From the NCBI GenBank assembly GCA_003313425.1, contig NHZP01000031.1, positions 310,001 through 374,000 of the forward strand: DNA of 64,000 bases, written 5' to 3'. The position numbers and the translations under genes are program-made. This stretch comes from Pseudopyrenochaeta lycopersici (Eukaryota > Ascomycota > Dothideomycetes > Pleosporales > Pseudopyrenochaetaceae). The notes below the pieces were generated by a model. It was not told the origin of the DNA, searched no databases, and saw only the letters and a program-made list of their open reading frames with translations. Below, in pieces: positions 1-12,028 of the stretch. Position 1 is the stretch's first letter; the number at the start of each line of letters is the position of its first letter.

Positions 1-1488
1 CGCGGTAAGGTTCTTGGAGGGACATCTGCCTTGAACCTCCTCGTCTGGAATCGAGCGACCGTAAAGGAGTTCAATGCCTGGGAGGAGCTCGGAAACCCAG
101 GCTGGGGTTGGAAGAATATGTATCCTGCCATGCTCAAAGCAGAGAACTTTCAACGCCAAGATGGTGTTGCCCAGTACGGTTCGGCCGGCGTGGGGTATGG
201 GGGTCCAGTCCAGACCGCCTTGATAGAGAATCCTCCGGCTCACCTGCAAGCCTGTATTCCCACCCTAGGAAATCTAGGTGTGCCAAATAACCTTGAGTCA
301 TTGAACGGGAATAGCATCGGCGCAGCATATCAACCAGCTATGCACCGCATTTCGAATCATACGCGGTCTTATTCTGTTGATTATCTTCGGAGAGGTGGCG
401 GAAATCTAGTGATTCTCTTCAACTCTACAGTCCACAAAGTCAATCTTGACAAGACAGGACGCAAAGCCATCGGCGTCACACTTGTTGGGGGTCAAGAGAT
501 CAATGCTAAGAAAGAGGTAATTGTTTCAGGAGGTAGCTTACTTTCTCCCAAGATTCTTGAACTCTCAGGTATTGGACAGAAGGCAGTACTTTCCAAAGCT
601 GGTATCAAACAAATTGTCGATCTTCCAGGCGTTGGCGAGAATCTTCAAGACCACCTGCGGATTCAAACGACGTACGAGCTGAAGCCCGAAGTACTGGGAC
701 TGGATATTTTGAGATACAATGCAACCCGCGCGGCCATTGAATTGGACTTGTGGAGACGAGGCCAGACATCCCTTTATCAGTACGCTGGTAGCTGCTACGG
801 CTTTATGAAGTGGAAGCAGGCTCTTGGTGATGACAAAAAATTGATACAGCTTGCGCAACAGTCGGCCGACAAATCGAATGTAATTGACAAGAAAAAGTTG
901 GCACTCCTCACAGATTCAAAGTCTGGAGCTCCAGATCTTGAAGTAGTATTTGGAGATGGCTACATTGGTACTAGAGGCTATCCTACCAACGGCACGGCCG
1001 GCTATGGAAAGCAGTACGCCACGCTCATTGCTGGTGTCCAGCATCCTCTTGCTCGCGGATCAGTCCACATCAATGGCTCTGATCCCGCGATCAAGCCAAT
1101 CATCGATCCTAGATACCTTGGTACTGCGTTTGACTTGGAAGCCACTATCCAGGCGGTTAAATATTTACGCAAGATGGCCACCACAGCACCATTCAAGGAC
1201 GTTTGGGTAACTGAGTTCGACCCAGGATTTGCCACTACCACAGACGCACAATGGGAGACATATGTAAGGAATAATGTGTTCACTTTTTTCCACCCGCTCG
1301 GCACATGTGCTATGCTGCCGAAGAAGGACGGCGGCGTGGTGGATCCTCAATTGAAGGTGTATGGCGTGGAGAATTTGAGGGTAGTCGATGCTAGTGTAAT
1401 ACCGATGATTATCTCAGCCCATATTCAGACCGCGATATATGGTATCGCTGAACGAGCTGCTGATATTATCGCTGCTGAGCACTCCTGA
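1..1488 (+). CDS. GMC oxidoreductase, C-terminal part (5' end outside window)
   Basis: FAD-dependent glucose-methanol-choline oxidoreductase, which oxidises an alcohol group of an unidentified substrate. The frame is open from base 1, so the start and the N-terminal FAD-binding GxGxxG segment lie outside the window. About 495 of the usual ~600 residues are visible. GMC signature 1 is at the very start (GKVLGGTSALN), and signature 2 (SPKILELSGIG) lies near residue 185. The C-terminal catalytic block has the active-site His (HPLGTCAM), then VDASVIP and a second His (SAHIQTAIYGIAE). No intron is needed. The family includes glucose oxidase, aryl-alcohol oxidase and choline dehydrogenase types, and the substrate cannot be told from this fragment. 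Confidence 0.93.
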   Translation, partial: RGKVLGGTSALNLLVWNRATVKEFNAWEELGNPGWGWKNMYPAMLKAENFQRQDGVAQYGSAGVGYGGPVQTALIENPPAHLQACIPTLGNLGVPNNLESLNGNSIGAAYQPAMHRISNHTRSYSVDYLRRGGGNLVILFNSTVHKVNLDKTGRKAIGVTLVGGQEINAKKEVIVSGGSLLSPKILELSGIGQKAVLSKAGIKQIVDLPGVGENLQDHLRIQTTYELKPEVLGLDILRYNATRAAIELDLWRRGQTSLYQYAGSCYGFMKWKQALGDDKKLIQLAQQSADKSNVIDKKKLALLTDSKSGAPDLEVVFGDGYIGTRGYPTNGTAGYGKQYATLIAGVQHPLARGSVHINGSDPAIKPIIDPRYLGTAFDLEATIQAVKYLRKMATTAPFKDVWVTEFDPGFATTTDAQWETYVRNNVFTFFHPLGTCAMLPKKDGGVVDPQLKVYGVENLRVVDASVIPMIISAHIQTAIYGIAERAADIIAAEHS

Positions 1489-2600
1489 TCGCGGTATATT
1501 AGTGCTTAACCTGGCTAGCGTAATAGCCAGTAATGAAGTCGCACCAAACGTCTGGTGTCCTCGTACTCTGTCATCCTTCGCTTCAAACCGAGTGAGCTAA
1601 ATTAATGTCTTTAATTCATTGGGTTTGACTGTGATCAGTTTTATTACACTTTATCTGTTGACTCTCCCTTTACCTTGCGCAACGCGTGAGAACACGTAGG
1701 TGGTTATTGATGTACTAGGGTAAGTATGTGCAGATGATTATTTATGTTACATTGTTGACTCTTCAACACTTCTCCCGCTCCTCTGATAAGAGAATAAAAT
1801 CTACTCCTACTCAGCACTCAGCGTGCATTTGCGATGCCCGGCAGAGTTTCCGAGCACTGTGTGAACAGCATCTCCAGTTCGTAAAGACAGAAGATATCTG
1901 AAAATAGCTCCATATCTTCTCTAGCTCATTTATCCTGATTTTCCGAGCTTTTAATTTCCTGGCTAGCTTCATCATTCCGTCAAGCTCTTGAAGACGCTAC
2001 AGCCCGCCTTCACTGCGTTACTCTAGCGCCTGGGGTTCGCACGTGGAGCTCTATCTATAGAAATATGACGGAGACGTAAAACACTGACTCCGTACGCAGT
2101 GCAAGCGCAGTCACCTTCGACGCAGATATACAGTCACTAAAGGTTCCACACAGCGTAGTGGTACTTCATAATATGTCTACAGAAGTGAGATGTTCTATCG
2201 GAGTTATCAAGCACATAAAAAGCAAAGGGTGGGATTAGGAACGACGTTTACTGTTCAATTGATCTAGCGAAAAGGTACCGTACTTTAGCACGCAAAGCAT
2301 TCAACACCAAACCGGACATCTTACCAAAGGCAAGTGGCCAGAGCACTCAACAATGACTTCAGAAACACTGGAAATGCCTGGGCGATTGATTCAAAACGAG
2401 AGATGCCAAATGAACCCCAGCTTGAACGCCGTGTGTACAACTGCCCACAACTAAACATAATTACTCAATTTTCCAAAACAAATCCAGCCAAAGAAAAGCC
2501 CTATAAGCTCTCGTAAAGCACAGAACTGGGAATTATGGTCGACGTAGGAAGTGAAACAGCAAAGGAAGTGGTTGGAAATATTGCACGTAGGTCAGTGTGC
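1489..2600. other. Intergenic region
   Basis: About 1.1 kb between two convergent genes. Only short open frames are present and none is recognisable. No RNA gene or repeat was seen. Confidence 0.6.
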
Positions 2601-3458
2601 TTACTGCCCACAGGCGCGGCACCAATAGGGAATATTATGAGCACGGCAATACCCCGCTTGCGAGTATGCTGAAGGATATGCGTATAAGATAGGCGTCTGA
2701 ACAAAGGACTGCGGCGCCTGGGGAGTTGCGTTGCCAACAGCTATGTTGTATGCGGCTATGTGTCCGCCTGGTCTCAGCTGCCCAAGTACACGCTGATGGT
2801 GATTCATGACTGTCATAACCGAGATTCCATGTATGCAAATCATGCCCTCAAGATCATCGGCCTGGATCTCGCGCGCACGGACCTGAAATGCGTTGCCGGC
2901 TTCTTGGTGAAGGGTGCGCATAGTTAGCAGTTGATCCACGGCCTCTTTTCGCCGAGCTGCTAGGTGCGCGTTGTGGTGCTCCAGTGCCTCAATACGAGCC
3001 ATGAGGCTTTCCATGCCATCTTTGAAGATTTTGAGCTGCGCGTTCTCGTGTTCTAGGGTTGCGATGCGTTTTGCTTGCTCGCTTTGCAGTTTCTGGAGGA
3101 CTTTGATATGTGCGGCAAAGCCCAAGGGGACTGCCACTGGTGAGTACGGGAGAAATTCGTCCGGTGTGGTCATCGGGGACGTTGCAGACTCTGAGTCTTT
3201 ATGCGTCGTTCTCGTGGTTGAGAGGATATCGAGGGATGGCAGGGAAGTGACCGTCGCGTGTTGGGCTCCAAGGTTGGTGTTGTATTGGCTTTGCAAGCAA
3301 ACTTCGACAAGAGTATAGAGCTCCGACAATGAGTATTTTGAGGCTACAGAATGTAGGGCAGTTGAAGATAAAAGTGTGCCAGGCTGTTTGGAAAATGGTG
3401 GAGGTTGCGGGAAGCTTTCGAGCTGCGTTGCGGGCATAGACTTCACAAACGACGACAT
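2601..3458 (-). CDS. Hypothetical coiled-coil protein
   Basis: A single-exon frame of 285 residues with an ATG start. The family is not recognised. The N-terminal ~85 residues are low-complexity Ser/Thr/Pro-rich. Residues ~115-190 are a strong heptad-type coiled coil rich in Leu, Glu, Gln and Ala (LQKLQSEQAKRIATLEHENA). The C-terminus is Pro/Tyr/Ala-rich and ends with paired cysteines (YWCRACGQ). Several overlapping frames exist on the other strand, but this one is longest and has the most protein-like composition. It could be a lineage-specific gene or a chance open frame. Confidence 0.5.
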   Translation of the reverse strand: MSSFVKSMPATQLESFPQPPPFSKQPGTLLSSTALHSVASKYSLSELYTLVEVCLQSQYNTNLGAQHATVTSLPSLDILSTTRTTHKDSESATSPMTTPDEFLPYSPVAVPLGFAAHIKVLQKLQSEQAKRIATLEHENAQLKIFKDGMESLMARIEALEHHNAHLAARRKEAVDQLLTMRTLHQEAGNAFQVRAREIQADDLEGMICIHGISVMTVMNHHQRVLGQLRPGGHIAAYNIAVGNATPQAPQSFVQTPILYAYPSAYSQAGYCRAHNIPYWCRACGQ

Positions 3459-5850
3459 TGTAAATCAAACAAGCAACTCCGAAATAGAGCAAACCACGCA
3501 GTGAAGGATGATGACATTGTCAAACATGACAGGCGAGCTGGCAATGCCATTGCCGTAGACATTCGTTCTGCTCAACTTGCTATTTTCGCACTTCAACTCA
3601 TTCCGCTGCATTTGACTGACTTCTATGCGTGTCCTACATGCGTCAAGCTCAATCTGACCGCCTAATCGCAACTCCTTTCATTTTAATCAAATTTGAAATC
3701 AGCCATGAAGTCACTGCACAAGGACATTGTAGAGAAGATTGCTCATTGTCTTGACAAATAAAATTGTTGGCATGCGCTTGTATATTGTGAGTGCTTCTCT
3801 CACAGGCTTCTGTATTGAGAGACGCTTTTCCGTAACTCTGATATTCTCCTTGCCACAAAAATGAGTTTTACGGATATCTCCGACACCACAAACTTCGCGA
3901 AGCACGTGCAGCATGAGGCCTTCCCAGCGGAAGAATACGGCTTGTTTGACCCTGTTCATGATGACGTGGCTATATAAGCATAGTAAAAATTACTCTTTCG
4001 CACACTTACCATATGGTGATGGAACCTGTACAAGCAGAAATGCTCATCTATTACAGCTTCGGCTTTCCAGAAGCTACCAAATCTCGAGCTGGTCCAAATT
4101 GGTGTTGATTTGGGGGCTCTAGGGTTGTCCTTGTTGCCAATCTGTGCTGGTTTCTAGCTCCACCAACTCGAGTATTCCTCCGATGAATGCGCGAAGTTTA
4201 TATCAGCAAATCTTATGGGCCTCCGCAGGACGTGCGATGTCGTCGCTCACAGCCCCTTAGCGTGAAGTTTGGTCTGTTCTTGCAATGAGTTGATCAATCG
4301 AACTTTGAGGTCAACCCAGCGTACTCTCGCCCTGGTGTACTGTTACCGATTTTGCAAAGCGTAGAACATACCTGTACATAAATCTTAATACAAGGGACGA
4401 GTGAACCGACTTTGCTGCAAAATACATCAGTGAATCCGTGACGAAGCCTCTATCGAAGCACTTCAGGCCACACACCGCAATATTTTCTGTTCGGGGAAAG
4501 GATTCCATGGTCGCACTCTCAATTTGTCGTTCCACAAGAGTTGCGGAGCAGAAGTGATGCTTTTGCTTTCTTCTTTGGATTCTTAAAAGATCGACTGACA
4601 CACCTCTCTTTTCTTCACTGATTAATTGAGTGCAAAGCCTTTAGATCTCGAGTGTTTTTGTTTCAACACCCTGAAACAAGCCCCACATCTGTGTTTCATA
4701 CAATTGCGGAGTCTCAAGTCGCAGTCAGCGGGAGTGCATCGATCGGACGATCAAGACGACCGTCTCGACGTGAATATAGTGCTGCTCGCAAAATGGGAAA
4801 GCAGAGAAAGAGTTACAGCCGGCCTGAACTTCCTCATCGAAACAAATTGCATGGCCAAGCACCAATGGACAATGCTGCCATTTGCTTGGATGAGCTCAGC
4901 TTGTAGGCACAATATTAAATCAATCACTGCTTTAACATATGATACGCAAACGTCAGAGTCTCCGAGAGCTTTGCTCAGGTAGACTGACACCAGACTGACA
5001 GTCAATAGCGAGAGAGAACAATGGAGCACTGGTCCAACACCATTGCGCGTTTAACTATTGTTGATGACCAAAATATCTGTTTGATCCCAGGGTGAATTCT
5101 ACAAATGGTACTCGGAGAAAGCACTTGTGCTGACGATTCCTGCGACATGCCCAACTCACTGGCGTCGTTTTCTCCAATAGTACGGTCCAATCTTATACGC
5201 GGGGCAGCATTGTTTCACTTGTTGCAAGAGTTTGATGACTATGACCCACCGCCTCGTCATTCTCCCATGCGGTATGGCTTTTTAGGAAAATATGATATCA
5301 AGAGCATGAACTTCGGGAATGCCATCTTTGGGACTGAAGATGATGTGGCTCATTATTCAGGTCTAGGATGATTATCACTGAGAAAGTAATAATTGTGTGA
5401 GAACTCGACTTCGACAACCGCTAGCAGGGGCCTGCTCTACTAAGATAACCTTAGATTGTGTTCATGCGACAGAATTGGCTGAATTTAATGGGACATCTTA
5501 TGCTCTGGTGTCCCAAGCGGTTAGTTGTGCAGAACTCAGGGATTATTATTTGCGCGCTTACCATGAGCCCACCCCGAGTGGGTTCATCCCCCTGCTAGCG
5601 GCTATCAAAGAGAATGAGTTTTAGGGGTAGGTTTGTACGCCAAAGGTTCCTCCTTACGATAAGAATGAAACCACTTAAAATTTTAATTCACATTGAACAA
5701 GCTTAGACGAAGGCAGAGTGGCAGGATGAGAACACTCGCTCAAAGTGAGCAAAGTTATATGCATCATTGAAATGTATATCTACAACAGAATCGAACAGTC
5801 ACTCATTCCTCCCAGCGACACATGAAGTCTTTTATTCGTACACGATTCCC
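3459..5850. other. Gene-poor region with short unrecognised frames
   Basis: About 2.4 kb without a gene I can support. Short frames occur, for example 5105-5371 and 5397-5624 on the plus strand and 3711-3959 and 4311-4601 on the minus strand. None shows a known motif, and they cannot be joined by convincing splice sites. They may be remnants of decayed genes. Confidence 0.4.
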
Positions 5851-5986
5851 TTAAACGCGGAAAGCACGGGGATGGGCGCGCTGGGCAGCTACCATGCGGC
5901 GGACCTTGTTGGCAACACCGGAGCCAGCGTTGGCGCGGAGCCAGGTGATGAAAGTGTCCATGGTGAAGGTCTCGGGGATGGCAGAG

Positions 5987-6023
<37 letters not shown>

Positions 6024-6789
6024 CGGCGGTGGGGGCTGGGGTTGCGACCTCCTCGACCGCAGAGGGAGAAGGAGTAGCCTCTGGCGCGGTGGGAGAGGGA
6101 GTGGCCGAGGCAGCAGGGGCCGAGGCAGCTGGGGCGGAAGCAGCTGGTGCAGAGGCGGAGGGCTTGGGGGTAGCAGAGGCCGCAGGGGCGGAAGCTGAAG
6201 GTGCGGGAGCAGATCCAGAGCCACCGCCCATGGTGAAATCGATGCAGGACTCGTAGGTCTGATCAATCGAAGGAGCATCCCAGTACCATTGGATGGCACA
6301 GTCACCGGCGCTGGCGCACTCGGCACTGACATCGGGCATGGTGATGTCGAAGGAGGTCCAGTCAGGGTGCTGGGACATAGGAGAGGAGGTCAAAGCATAC
6401 TGGTCCCAGCTGATAAGGGGCTCGCCAATGACGGTGTCAGTGCTGAGCTTGATGATGGAGACGTTGGCAACACCGTCATGGGGAGCACGGATCTCGACAG
6501 TCATGGGAATGACCTGACCGGCGGTGTACGAGAAGATCTCGCCGGCATCCTCAAAAGGAACACCCTTGCACTGCCACATGCGGCACTCAGGATGGCTACC
6601 CTGGAGGTTCTGGAGCGCACCCTGGACGTTACCGAAGTGGTCAGAGTTTTGCTGGTTGAAGACCTGGTCACCGCAGGCAGCCTTGAGGCCATCACCCGGA
6701 AGACGGGGCTGGGGGCTGCTGATGAAACCGTGAGCGGCAACGGAGGAGACGAAGCCAGCGACGGCGACGGCAGCGGAGTAAGACTTCAT
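5851..6789 (-). CDS. Secreted LPMO-like (chitin-binding type-4 like) protein
   Basis: An uninterrupted 312-residue secreted protein. Residues 1-19 are a signal peptide ending VAA, so the mature protein should start with His20 (HGFISSP). An N-terminal His plus an internal His (RAPHDGVANV, His104) is the histidine-brace pattern by which lytic polysaccharide monooxygenases bind copper and oxidatively cut polysaccharides. The globular part runs to about residue 190 and contains several cysteines and the WYWDAPSIDQTYESC segment seen in fungal chitin-binding type-4-like proteins. It is followed by an Ala/Ser/Pro linker, a Gly-Ser repeat and a basic C-terminal tail. It does not match my memory of AA9, AA11 or AA16 start patterns, so the CAZy family and substrate are left open. 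A TATA-like box lies about 210 bp upstream. Confidence 0.85.
5983..6024. repeat. Hexanucleotide microsatellite (AGAGCC)7
   Basis: Seven perfect copies of AGAGCC inside the LPMO-like gene. On the coding strand this is GGCTCT and gives an alternating Gly-Ser tract. Because the unit is six bases, changes in copy number keep the frame and only alter linker length. Confidence 0.95.
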
Positions 6790-8928
6790 TGTGATTGTTG
6801 GTTTTTTGTGTCTGAGAAGTGCAGTATTTGCTGAAAGTGAGAGTGATAGAAGCTAGCTTCTTTTCAAAGAGTGTAAATGAATGAGTGACGAAAGAACGAA
6901 TGTGAGGTCTCAGACCTGTGGAGCACAAAGAAGCTGTCTTGGAAGAGAAGAAACTGATGTTTGGAGAGAGAAAGAAACAGCGACAGCCTCAAACACCTAT
7001 ATACAGTCTTTCGAAACTGCGCCATCCCGTATCATGCCTTTGTTGTGGGCCATGTCATTAAACGTTTGAAACGGAGTTCCGATGGATTGCAGCCTCGCGA
7101 CAGCGCTTGCCTGCGTTCTCGACCGTGAGGTACTCCACGCTTGACCCATTTCCAGGATTCCAGGCGTAGCGCGGGACCTCTTGTCATGCTTGAGTCGTCT
7201 TTCCACCACTCAGGGCCAAGCCTCGGCCTGGCAAAGAGTGCAGGGTGTTGGATAAGGCGGCAGGCCAAGCAAAGGCGTTCCCGCGACAGCGGCCACCATG
7301 CGTTTTTGGCAGCGCCTACCCAGATTTCTCACGCGTCTAACTAGAGGCGGCAATGCAGACGAGTCGTTTCGCAGGGGCGAAGCGCCCGGATCCCTGGATT
7401 TGAAACATTCGCGAACCCGTGGTGGGTTTCATGTGGTCCGCGGTCAATGCAAGGGCTAGAAACAAGATTGTGGCGCTCTCCACCGACCCGGTTGAATATA
7501 TTACAGGAGCTTGAAATGCGTCACCGCGCACTTCCTTCGCTGTTGCACGTGGAATAGACAAAGAAGTAGACAATAGAGAGGAGGTTGCTGGAAACGGTGG
7601 GGCTGCAATGTCAAAATCAGAAGAACGGAGTTGATGGTACCTCGGAAATTGGTGGGGCTTGCAATCCGTCTACCTGACTCAGCCGGCCGGTTTCTCTAAC
7701 TCTTCTCGCACCTGATATTGATGCCGACAAACGAATACGAGACGCTGACCTGGGAAGGACTTCAAACACTTTGAGTCTAGACACACGTACGATGCGGGAG
7801 GCGGCGGGAGAAGTTGATGCATGGCGCAGGCTGTTAAGTCCTGGGGACGTCGTGCTTTTCCTTTATACTTCGTTCACAAGAAAAATTGAGGCACTTTGAG
7901 GTGGTTTTCCTATTTGTGGGTCTACAAGACATTGTATTTTAGCTTGAATCCATCGCGCAGCTTGTAGGTGACCGAATAGGTGACAGTGTCTACCGGTAGT
8001 CGGTGAGAGGCTTGAGCTGTGAGAGGCCACATAATATTGCGTACTCGGATGGGAAGAGCGGAAATCAATAGATCAAAATGCATGCTCATTCTTTTATGAC
8101 GTATCTGGTGTCGTTCATCCAGTTGTTTGGTTTCCTCAGCTCTAGCCATCGGTGCCAACATCCGCGCCGATGTCATTGGCCACACTACTCTTCATAAACG
8201 CTTCAAATATATCCCCGGACCGACCAGCATTTCCGACACTATCTTTGCGGGGAAAACTAGTCTTTACGAGGAGAAGTGCGCAGAACTGAAGTCGGCTATC
8301 TTGACGACGGAACGGCTACACCTTTAGACCATGCTTTTACTTCCGTGCACATCCGCTGAGCGATCTACACTGCGTATCGTCATCTTGCCTTGATGGACGT
8401 ACGGAAGAGGCGCACGCGTTTAGAATACATGTATGTCGAGGGCTCTTCAGCGTGTCAGTGTTGCATTTACACTGGCAAAGCTCCAAAAGAGGCCCACACT
8501 CTGACTACGAATGCCCAGGAATGCTTTATTCGAATGGTAGCAATCATTGATCCCCTGAACAGACTGAGTCATCGGAACTTTTCCGTAGCAACTGTAAAGC
8601 CCCTACCCTATGGGGAAATCAACCTCTAGTCGATCATCAAGCACCAATTCCTAGAAGCCTCACGCTAACTACTAGAGGGTGAGATTTATGATGCCATAGT
8701 CTGGAAAGAATGAGGGGATGAATGAGTGACTGAGATCGGCGTACGGAACGAAGCCGTCGAGCAATACATATACAAATAATACCTTTTAACTCCAAGTGGC
8801 GTCTTCTTACCTCTGCTCTGCTATCTTGACAAGCCATTGACTATACTAAATCAGCCAAAAGGCGTTGTGAACTCTTATTGAAACCGATCATCAGTTGTGA
8901 AAGTACTACCCACATATTCAACACCACA
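6790..8928. other. Divergent intergenic region
   Basis: About 2.1 kb between the divergent LPMO-like and acetate-transporter genes, presumably holding both promoters. Small open frames near 8127-8327 and 8390-8629 show no known motif. Confidence 0.5.
6998..7003 (-). promoter_or_regulatory. TATA-like box upstream of LPMO-like gene
   Basis: TATATA at about 210 bp upstream of the ATG at 6789. It is followed by a CT-rich stretch on the minus strand, as is common in fungal 5' leaders. Positional evidence only. Confidence 0.35.
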
Positions 8929-9943
8929 ATGGCCAGCTACGACCACGCTAAAAGCAGAAACCAGTCTCAGGACACAAACATCGACTCGGAGGAGAAACTT
9001 CGCTATGAGCTCGCCAAAAGTGTCACACTGACTCCAGAGCTCTACGAGAGGCTCTTCCTCTCGCCCAAGAGAGAAACACCAGGCGACTTACGCAACCGCT
9101 TTGGTAACCCAACGCCCATCGGCGTCCTGGGATTCTCTGTTGCAGTCATCCCACTTGCGATATCTTTCAGTGCGTACAGCCTTATCCTCCAAGCCTGGCG
9201 TTGCTAACAATGCCTGTAGTGAATTGGCAAGGATCAGGAGGTTTCTCTGTAGCAACGACGACTATTAACATTTGGTTTGGTGGCATGCTCCTCATCATCG
9301 CTGGGATTGGCGAGTTCCTCCTCGGCAATACATTCCCCATGGTGGTGTTCCTGGGCTACGGAGCGCATTTCTTGTCCTACGCAACGACATTCAGTGAGTG
9401 CCCGTGTACACAATGAGTGTGGGATATGCACTAATTACTTGTCTCCCTTTTCGCAGTCCCCTACTACAATGCCATAGGATTCTTCAATCCGGATGGAAGC
9501 GGTATGGGTAGCCCTGGTCCTGCTAACCAAGCTGGAATGTTCGCAGCTAGCTATGGTATGTTCTCCCCCACTACTCCCGAACACAAGCCAATTGATACTT
9601 ATGTACAGCTTTCTATCCTATCTCCATGTGCGTTCTCTCCTTCATTTTCATGCTCGGCTCGCTTCGGACCAACGGCGTCTTCGTCCTCCTTTTCATCTCC
9701 GCTACCATCGGTTTCGGTCTCGGAGGCGGCGCTTTCATCCATCTCTCCCGCGGAAATACCGCCACTGGGCTCACGCTGGCCAAGGGTCTTGGTGCATGCT
9801 TCTTTGCTTGTGGTGTGCTGGGCTTTTACTTCTTAGCAGCGCTGGTGATCGCGATCATGGAATTGCCGATTCCGGATCTTCCCATCTTCGACTTGAGCAC
9901 TGTAGTTAAGCCGAGGTCGAGGCATACTGTGAAGGAGGAGTAA
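8929..9943 (+). CDS. GPR1/FUN34/YaaH-type acetate transporter
   Basis: Four exons at 8929-9169, 9220-9393, 9457-9555 and 9609-9943 give 282 residues. Introns are 50, 63 and 53 bp with GT..AG ends, and the first has a GCTAAC branch site. The joined frame is open throughout. The family hallmark NPTPIGVLGF precedes the first membrane segment near residue 68, and six hydrophobic segments follow. The N-terminal ~60 residues are hydrophilic and cytosolic. Relatives (yeast Ady2/Ato, Aspergillus AcpA) import acetate and other small monocarboxylates across the plasma membrane and are usually induced on acetate. The start was chosen at 8929 (MASYDHAKS) over an in-frame ATG 51 bp upstream, because it fits family length. 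The substrate is inferred from the family. Confidence 0.93.
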
Positions 9944-10261
9944 ATAGTGTTCGTGGATAGAGAGATCGTGATGCGTGATGCGTGTTGAGTAAGTCTTGCT
10001 TCTTTACGTGTGAAAAGTTTCGTGTACTGCGAAGATATTCTAGGTTGTAATACCGTATTACGATTCAGAACAAATCTACTTGAACTTGAATTTTGAATAC
10101 AACACAAAAGTTGAACATTCCGCTACCGCGTTGTTTATACCCATTTCTAATCTGACATTGACTAATTGCTCCTTGTAGTGTTGTACCTAAATTTTAGCCT
10201 GTTACTCTACTGTTAGTTCTGACCTGTCCATCTCCATGGCCTGGTCTTGATTCCGACCTGT
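9944..10261. other. Short convergent intergenic region
   Basis: About 320 bp between the 3' ends of the transporter and reductase genes. Nothing recognisable beyond AT-rich 3' flanks. Confidence 0.6.
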
Positions 10262-11451
10262 TCACTCATCGCTGACCCTCCATACTAGTCTCTCCATGCT
10301 CGCCTCTTTCCTCCTTAGCATATCCATTGCCTTTTGAGCTCTCTCAAGCAAGGTCGCTCCTTCGACAATATTCTGCCTCTGTGGTCGTACAATGCCCTCT
10401 TTTAGCATTGTATACATGATGTCAGGCTGTAAGTGATATTTGAAGAACTCGTTCTGTGGTTTTCAGTTATCGCAGTTTGTATATCGATTCGGATGGCACT
10501 TACGTTTAGATAAAAGTGTGTCCTCACACCCCTCGCATCGACACCGTCTGCCCACGCCGCAGCTGCTTTGACATCCATTTCGTACTCCGGATCTTCTGTT
10601 TCGCTCGAATCCCGAACGATTACTGGGAGAAGGATAGCTACTTTTGCGCCCTTCTGTGCAATCCGAGAAATCGGCGCAATGCTCCCGAATTTGCTTCCAA
10701 TACAATCCAGTACCAGCGGAATGCCTGCATGGCCGCCAGCTTTCGCGATGGATGATTCAACATCGGGGTCATTGTAGTCAAAGACGTCTTTCGCACCCTT
10801 GGTACGCAGCTTCTCATGGCGTTTGCGTGATGCTGTAACCAGAATATTCTTGTACCCATAGTATTGTAGGATCTCGATAGCGAACTGGCCCACAGACGAT
10901 GAACCTCCCCATATCAGGATTGGTCTTTCGGCATTTTGAGGTACATATCCTTCAGGCTTCGGCCATGGGGTTTCAATAGCTAAATCAGTGGTCAAACAGT
11001 GGAAAACAGTAACAAAATTGTTCGGAAGTGTCACAGCCTCTGCTAATGTGAAACCCTCTGGCAACTGCAATCATATCAGTATATGACCAAATTTGGAATG
11101 GGCTAGGGGTTGCTTGTCTACCTTCGCAAATAACCACTCATCCGCTGTGCAAAACTCCTGATGTGCTTTCTCTTGTTGGCTTCTCCACGTGAATCCAAAT
11201 ACCTTGTCTCCGACTTTCACTTTCTTGACATCAGGCCCTGTTTCAACGATAGTACCAGCTGTGCCATCACCGAGGACTTGTGGATGCTTGACTAGCAGTC
11301 CACCATCGTTCTGGTGCAGGTCCAATGGTGTTGACGCAGTCCATTCGACACGAACACGGACTTGATCTCCGATAGGGGCGACTGTAGGTACTTTGATGAT
11401 GGCGAGAGGGGCTTTGATGCCAACTGTGGCGACTGCAGAGTGTGTAGACAT
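10262..11451 (-). CDS. Zinc-less MDR reductase (ToxD/quinone-oxidoreductase-like)
   Basis: Three exons on the minus strand at 11451-11122, 11064-10504 and 10453-10262 give 360 residues. Introns are 57 and 50 bp, and both joins keep phase 0. It belongs to the medium-chain dehydrogenase/reductase superfamily, with an N-terminal GroES-like part (residues 1-120) followed by a Rossmann fold with the NADPH loop GGSSSVGQFAIE. The usual zinc ligands of alcohol dehydrogenases are absent, which places it with enoyl reductases and quinone oxidoreductases such as ToxD or the trans-acting enoyl reductases of polyketide pathways. No polyketide synthase is in this window, so a role in secondary metabolism is not supported by context. 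It reduces an unknown C=C or quinone substrate with NADPH. Confidence 0.9.
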
Positions 11452-12028
11452 GTTTGTGGAGGATATTAACAAATCGGGTGCTGGCAGGTGCTTTCAACGC
11501 TGGACGCTGCAGGACTTGGTTGAAGAATATTTCCTTTGATTCCGATACCTTTTGCATCCTTTATACCAAATTGCTGGTCCACTTCTTTTTACCTCGATAT
11601 TACAAATGGAGCTCCATGCTTACATGCGCTAGCACAAATTTCCAGTTTCGGTTAGAGCCTTGTGTGGACAAATCACAGTTGAGGAAAACAAGCATCCAAG
11701 TATGAGCTTCTTTCTCCTTGTAAACTTCAATTTTCCCAAGGGGAGCAAGAAGAGAAAGACTAGAAAGACTGTGAAGAGATATTTGACTACGCTGCAAGGT
11801 TTCAGCGCGGTTTGTACGGTCATTTGGCAACTACGGAGCACACCAAGACAATACAAGCATCACGTGAACGGTGGTTCTAGCAAAATTCGCATGTAATACG
11901 CCTACATTCCTCCTTTATTTGGTCGATCATCCAATCAAACTTTCCTAGTACTCTGGCTCAAGACACATTGTCAGCAACAAATGCTTTCTCGGGCACTGCT
12001 GCGCGCTCCCTCCACAGTCTCCGGTACT
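11452..12028. other. Intergenic region
   Basis: About 580 bp upstream of the reductase and downstream of the But2-domain gene. It has only short open frames and no recognisable element. Confidence 0.55.

Noticed and set aside
5105..5624. Two plus-strand frames that might be exons of one gene
   Set aside because: No convincing splice pair joins them and neither shows a known domain, so they are only mentioned as unassigned frames.
5894..6256. A 120-residue plus-strand frame of Glu-Pro and Ala-Glu-Gly repeats
   Set aside because: It is the antisense shadow of the Gly-Ser and Ala-Pro linker of the LPMO-like gene; the minus-strand frame has a signal peptide and a folded domain.
10402..11472. 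A polyketide cluster around the ToxD-like reductase
   Set aside because: No synthase, transporter or pathway regulator lies next to it; neighbours are an acetate transporter and a But2-domain gene.
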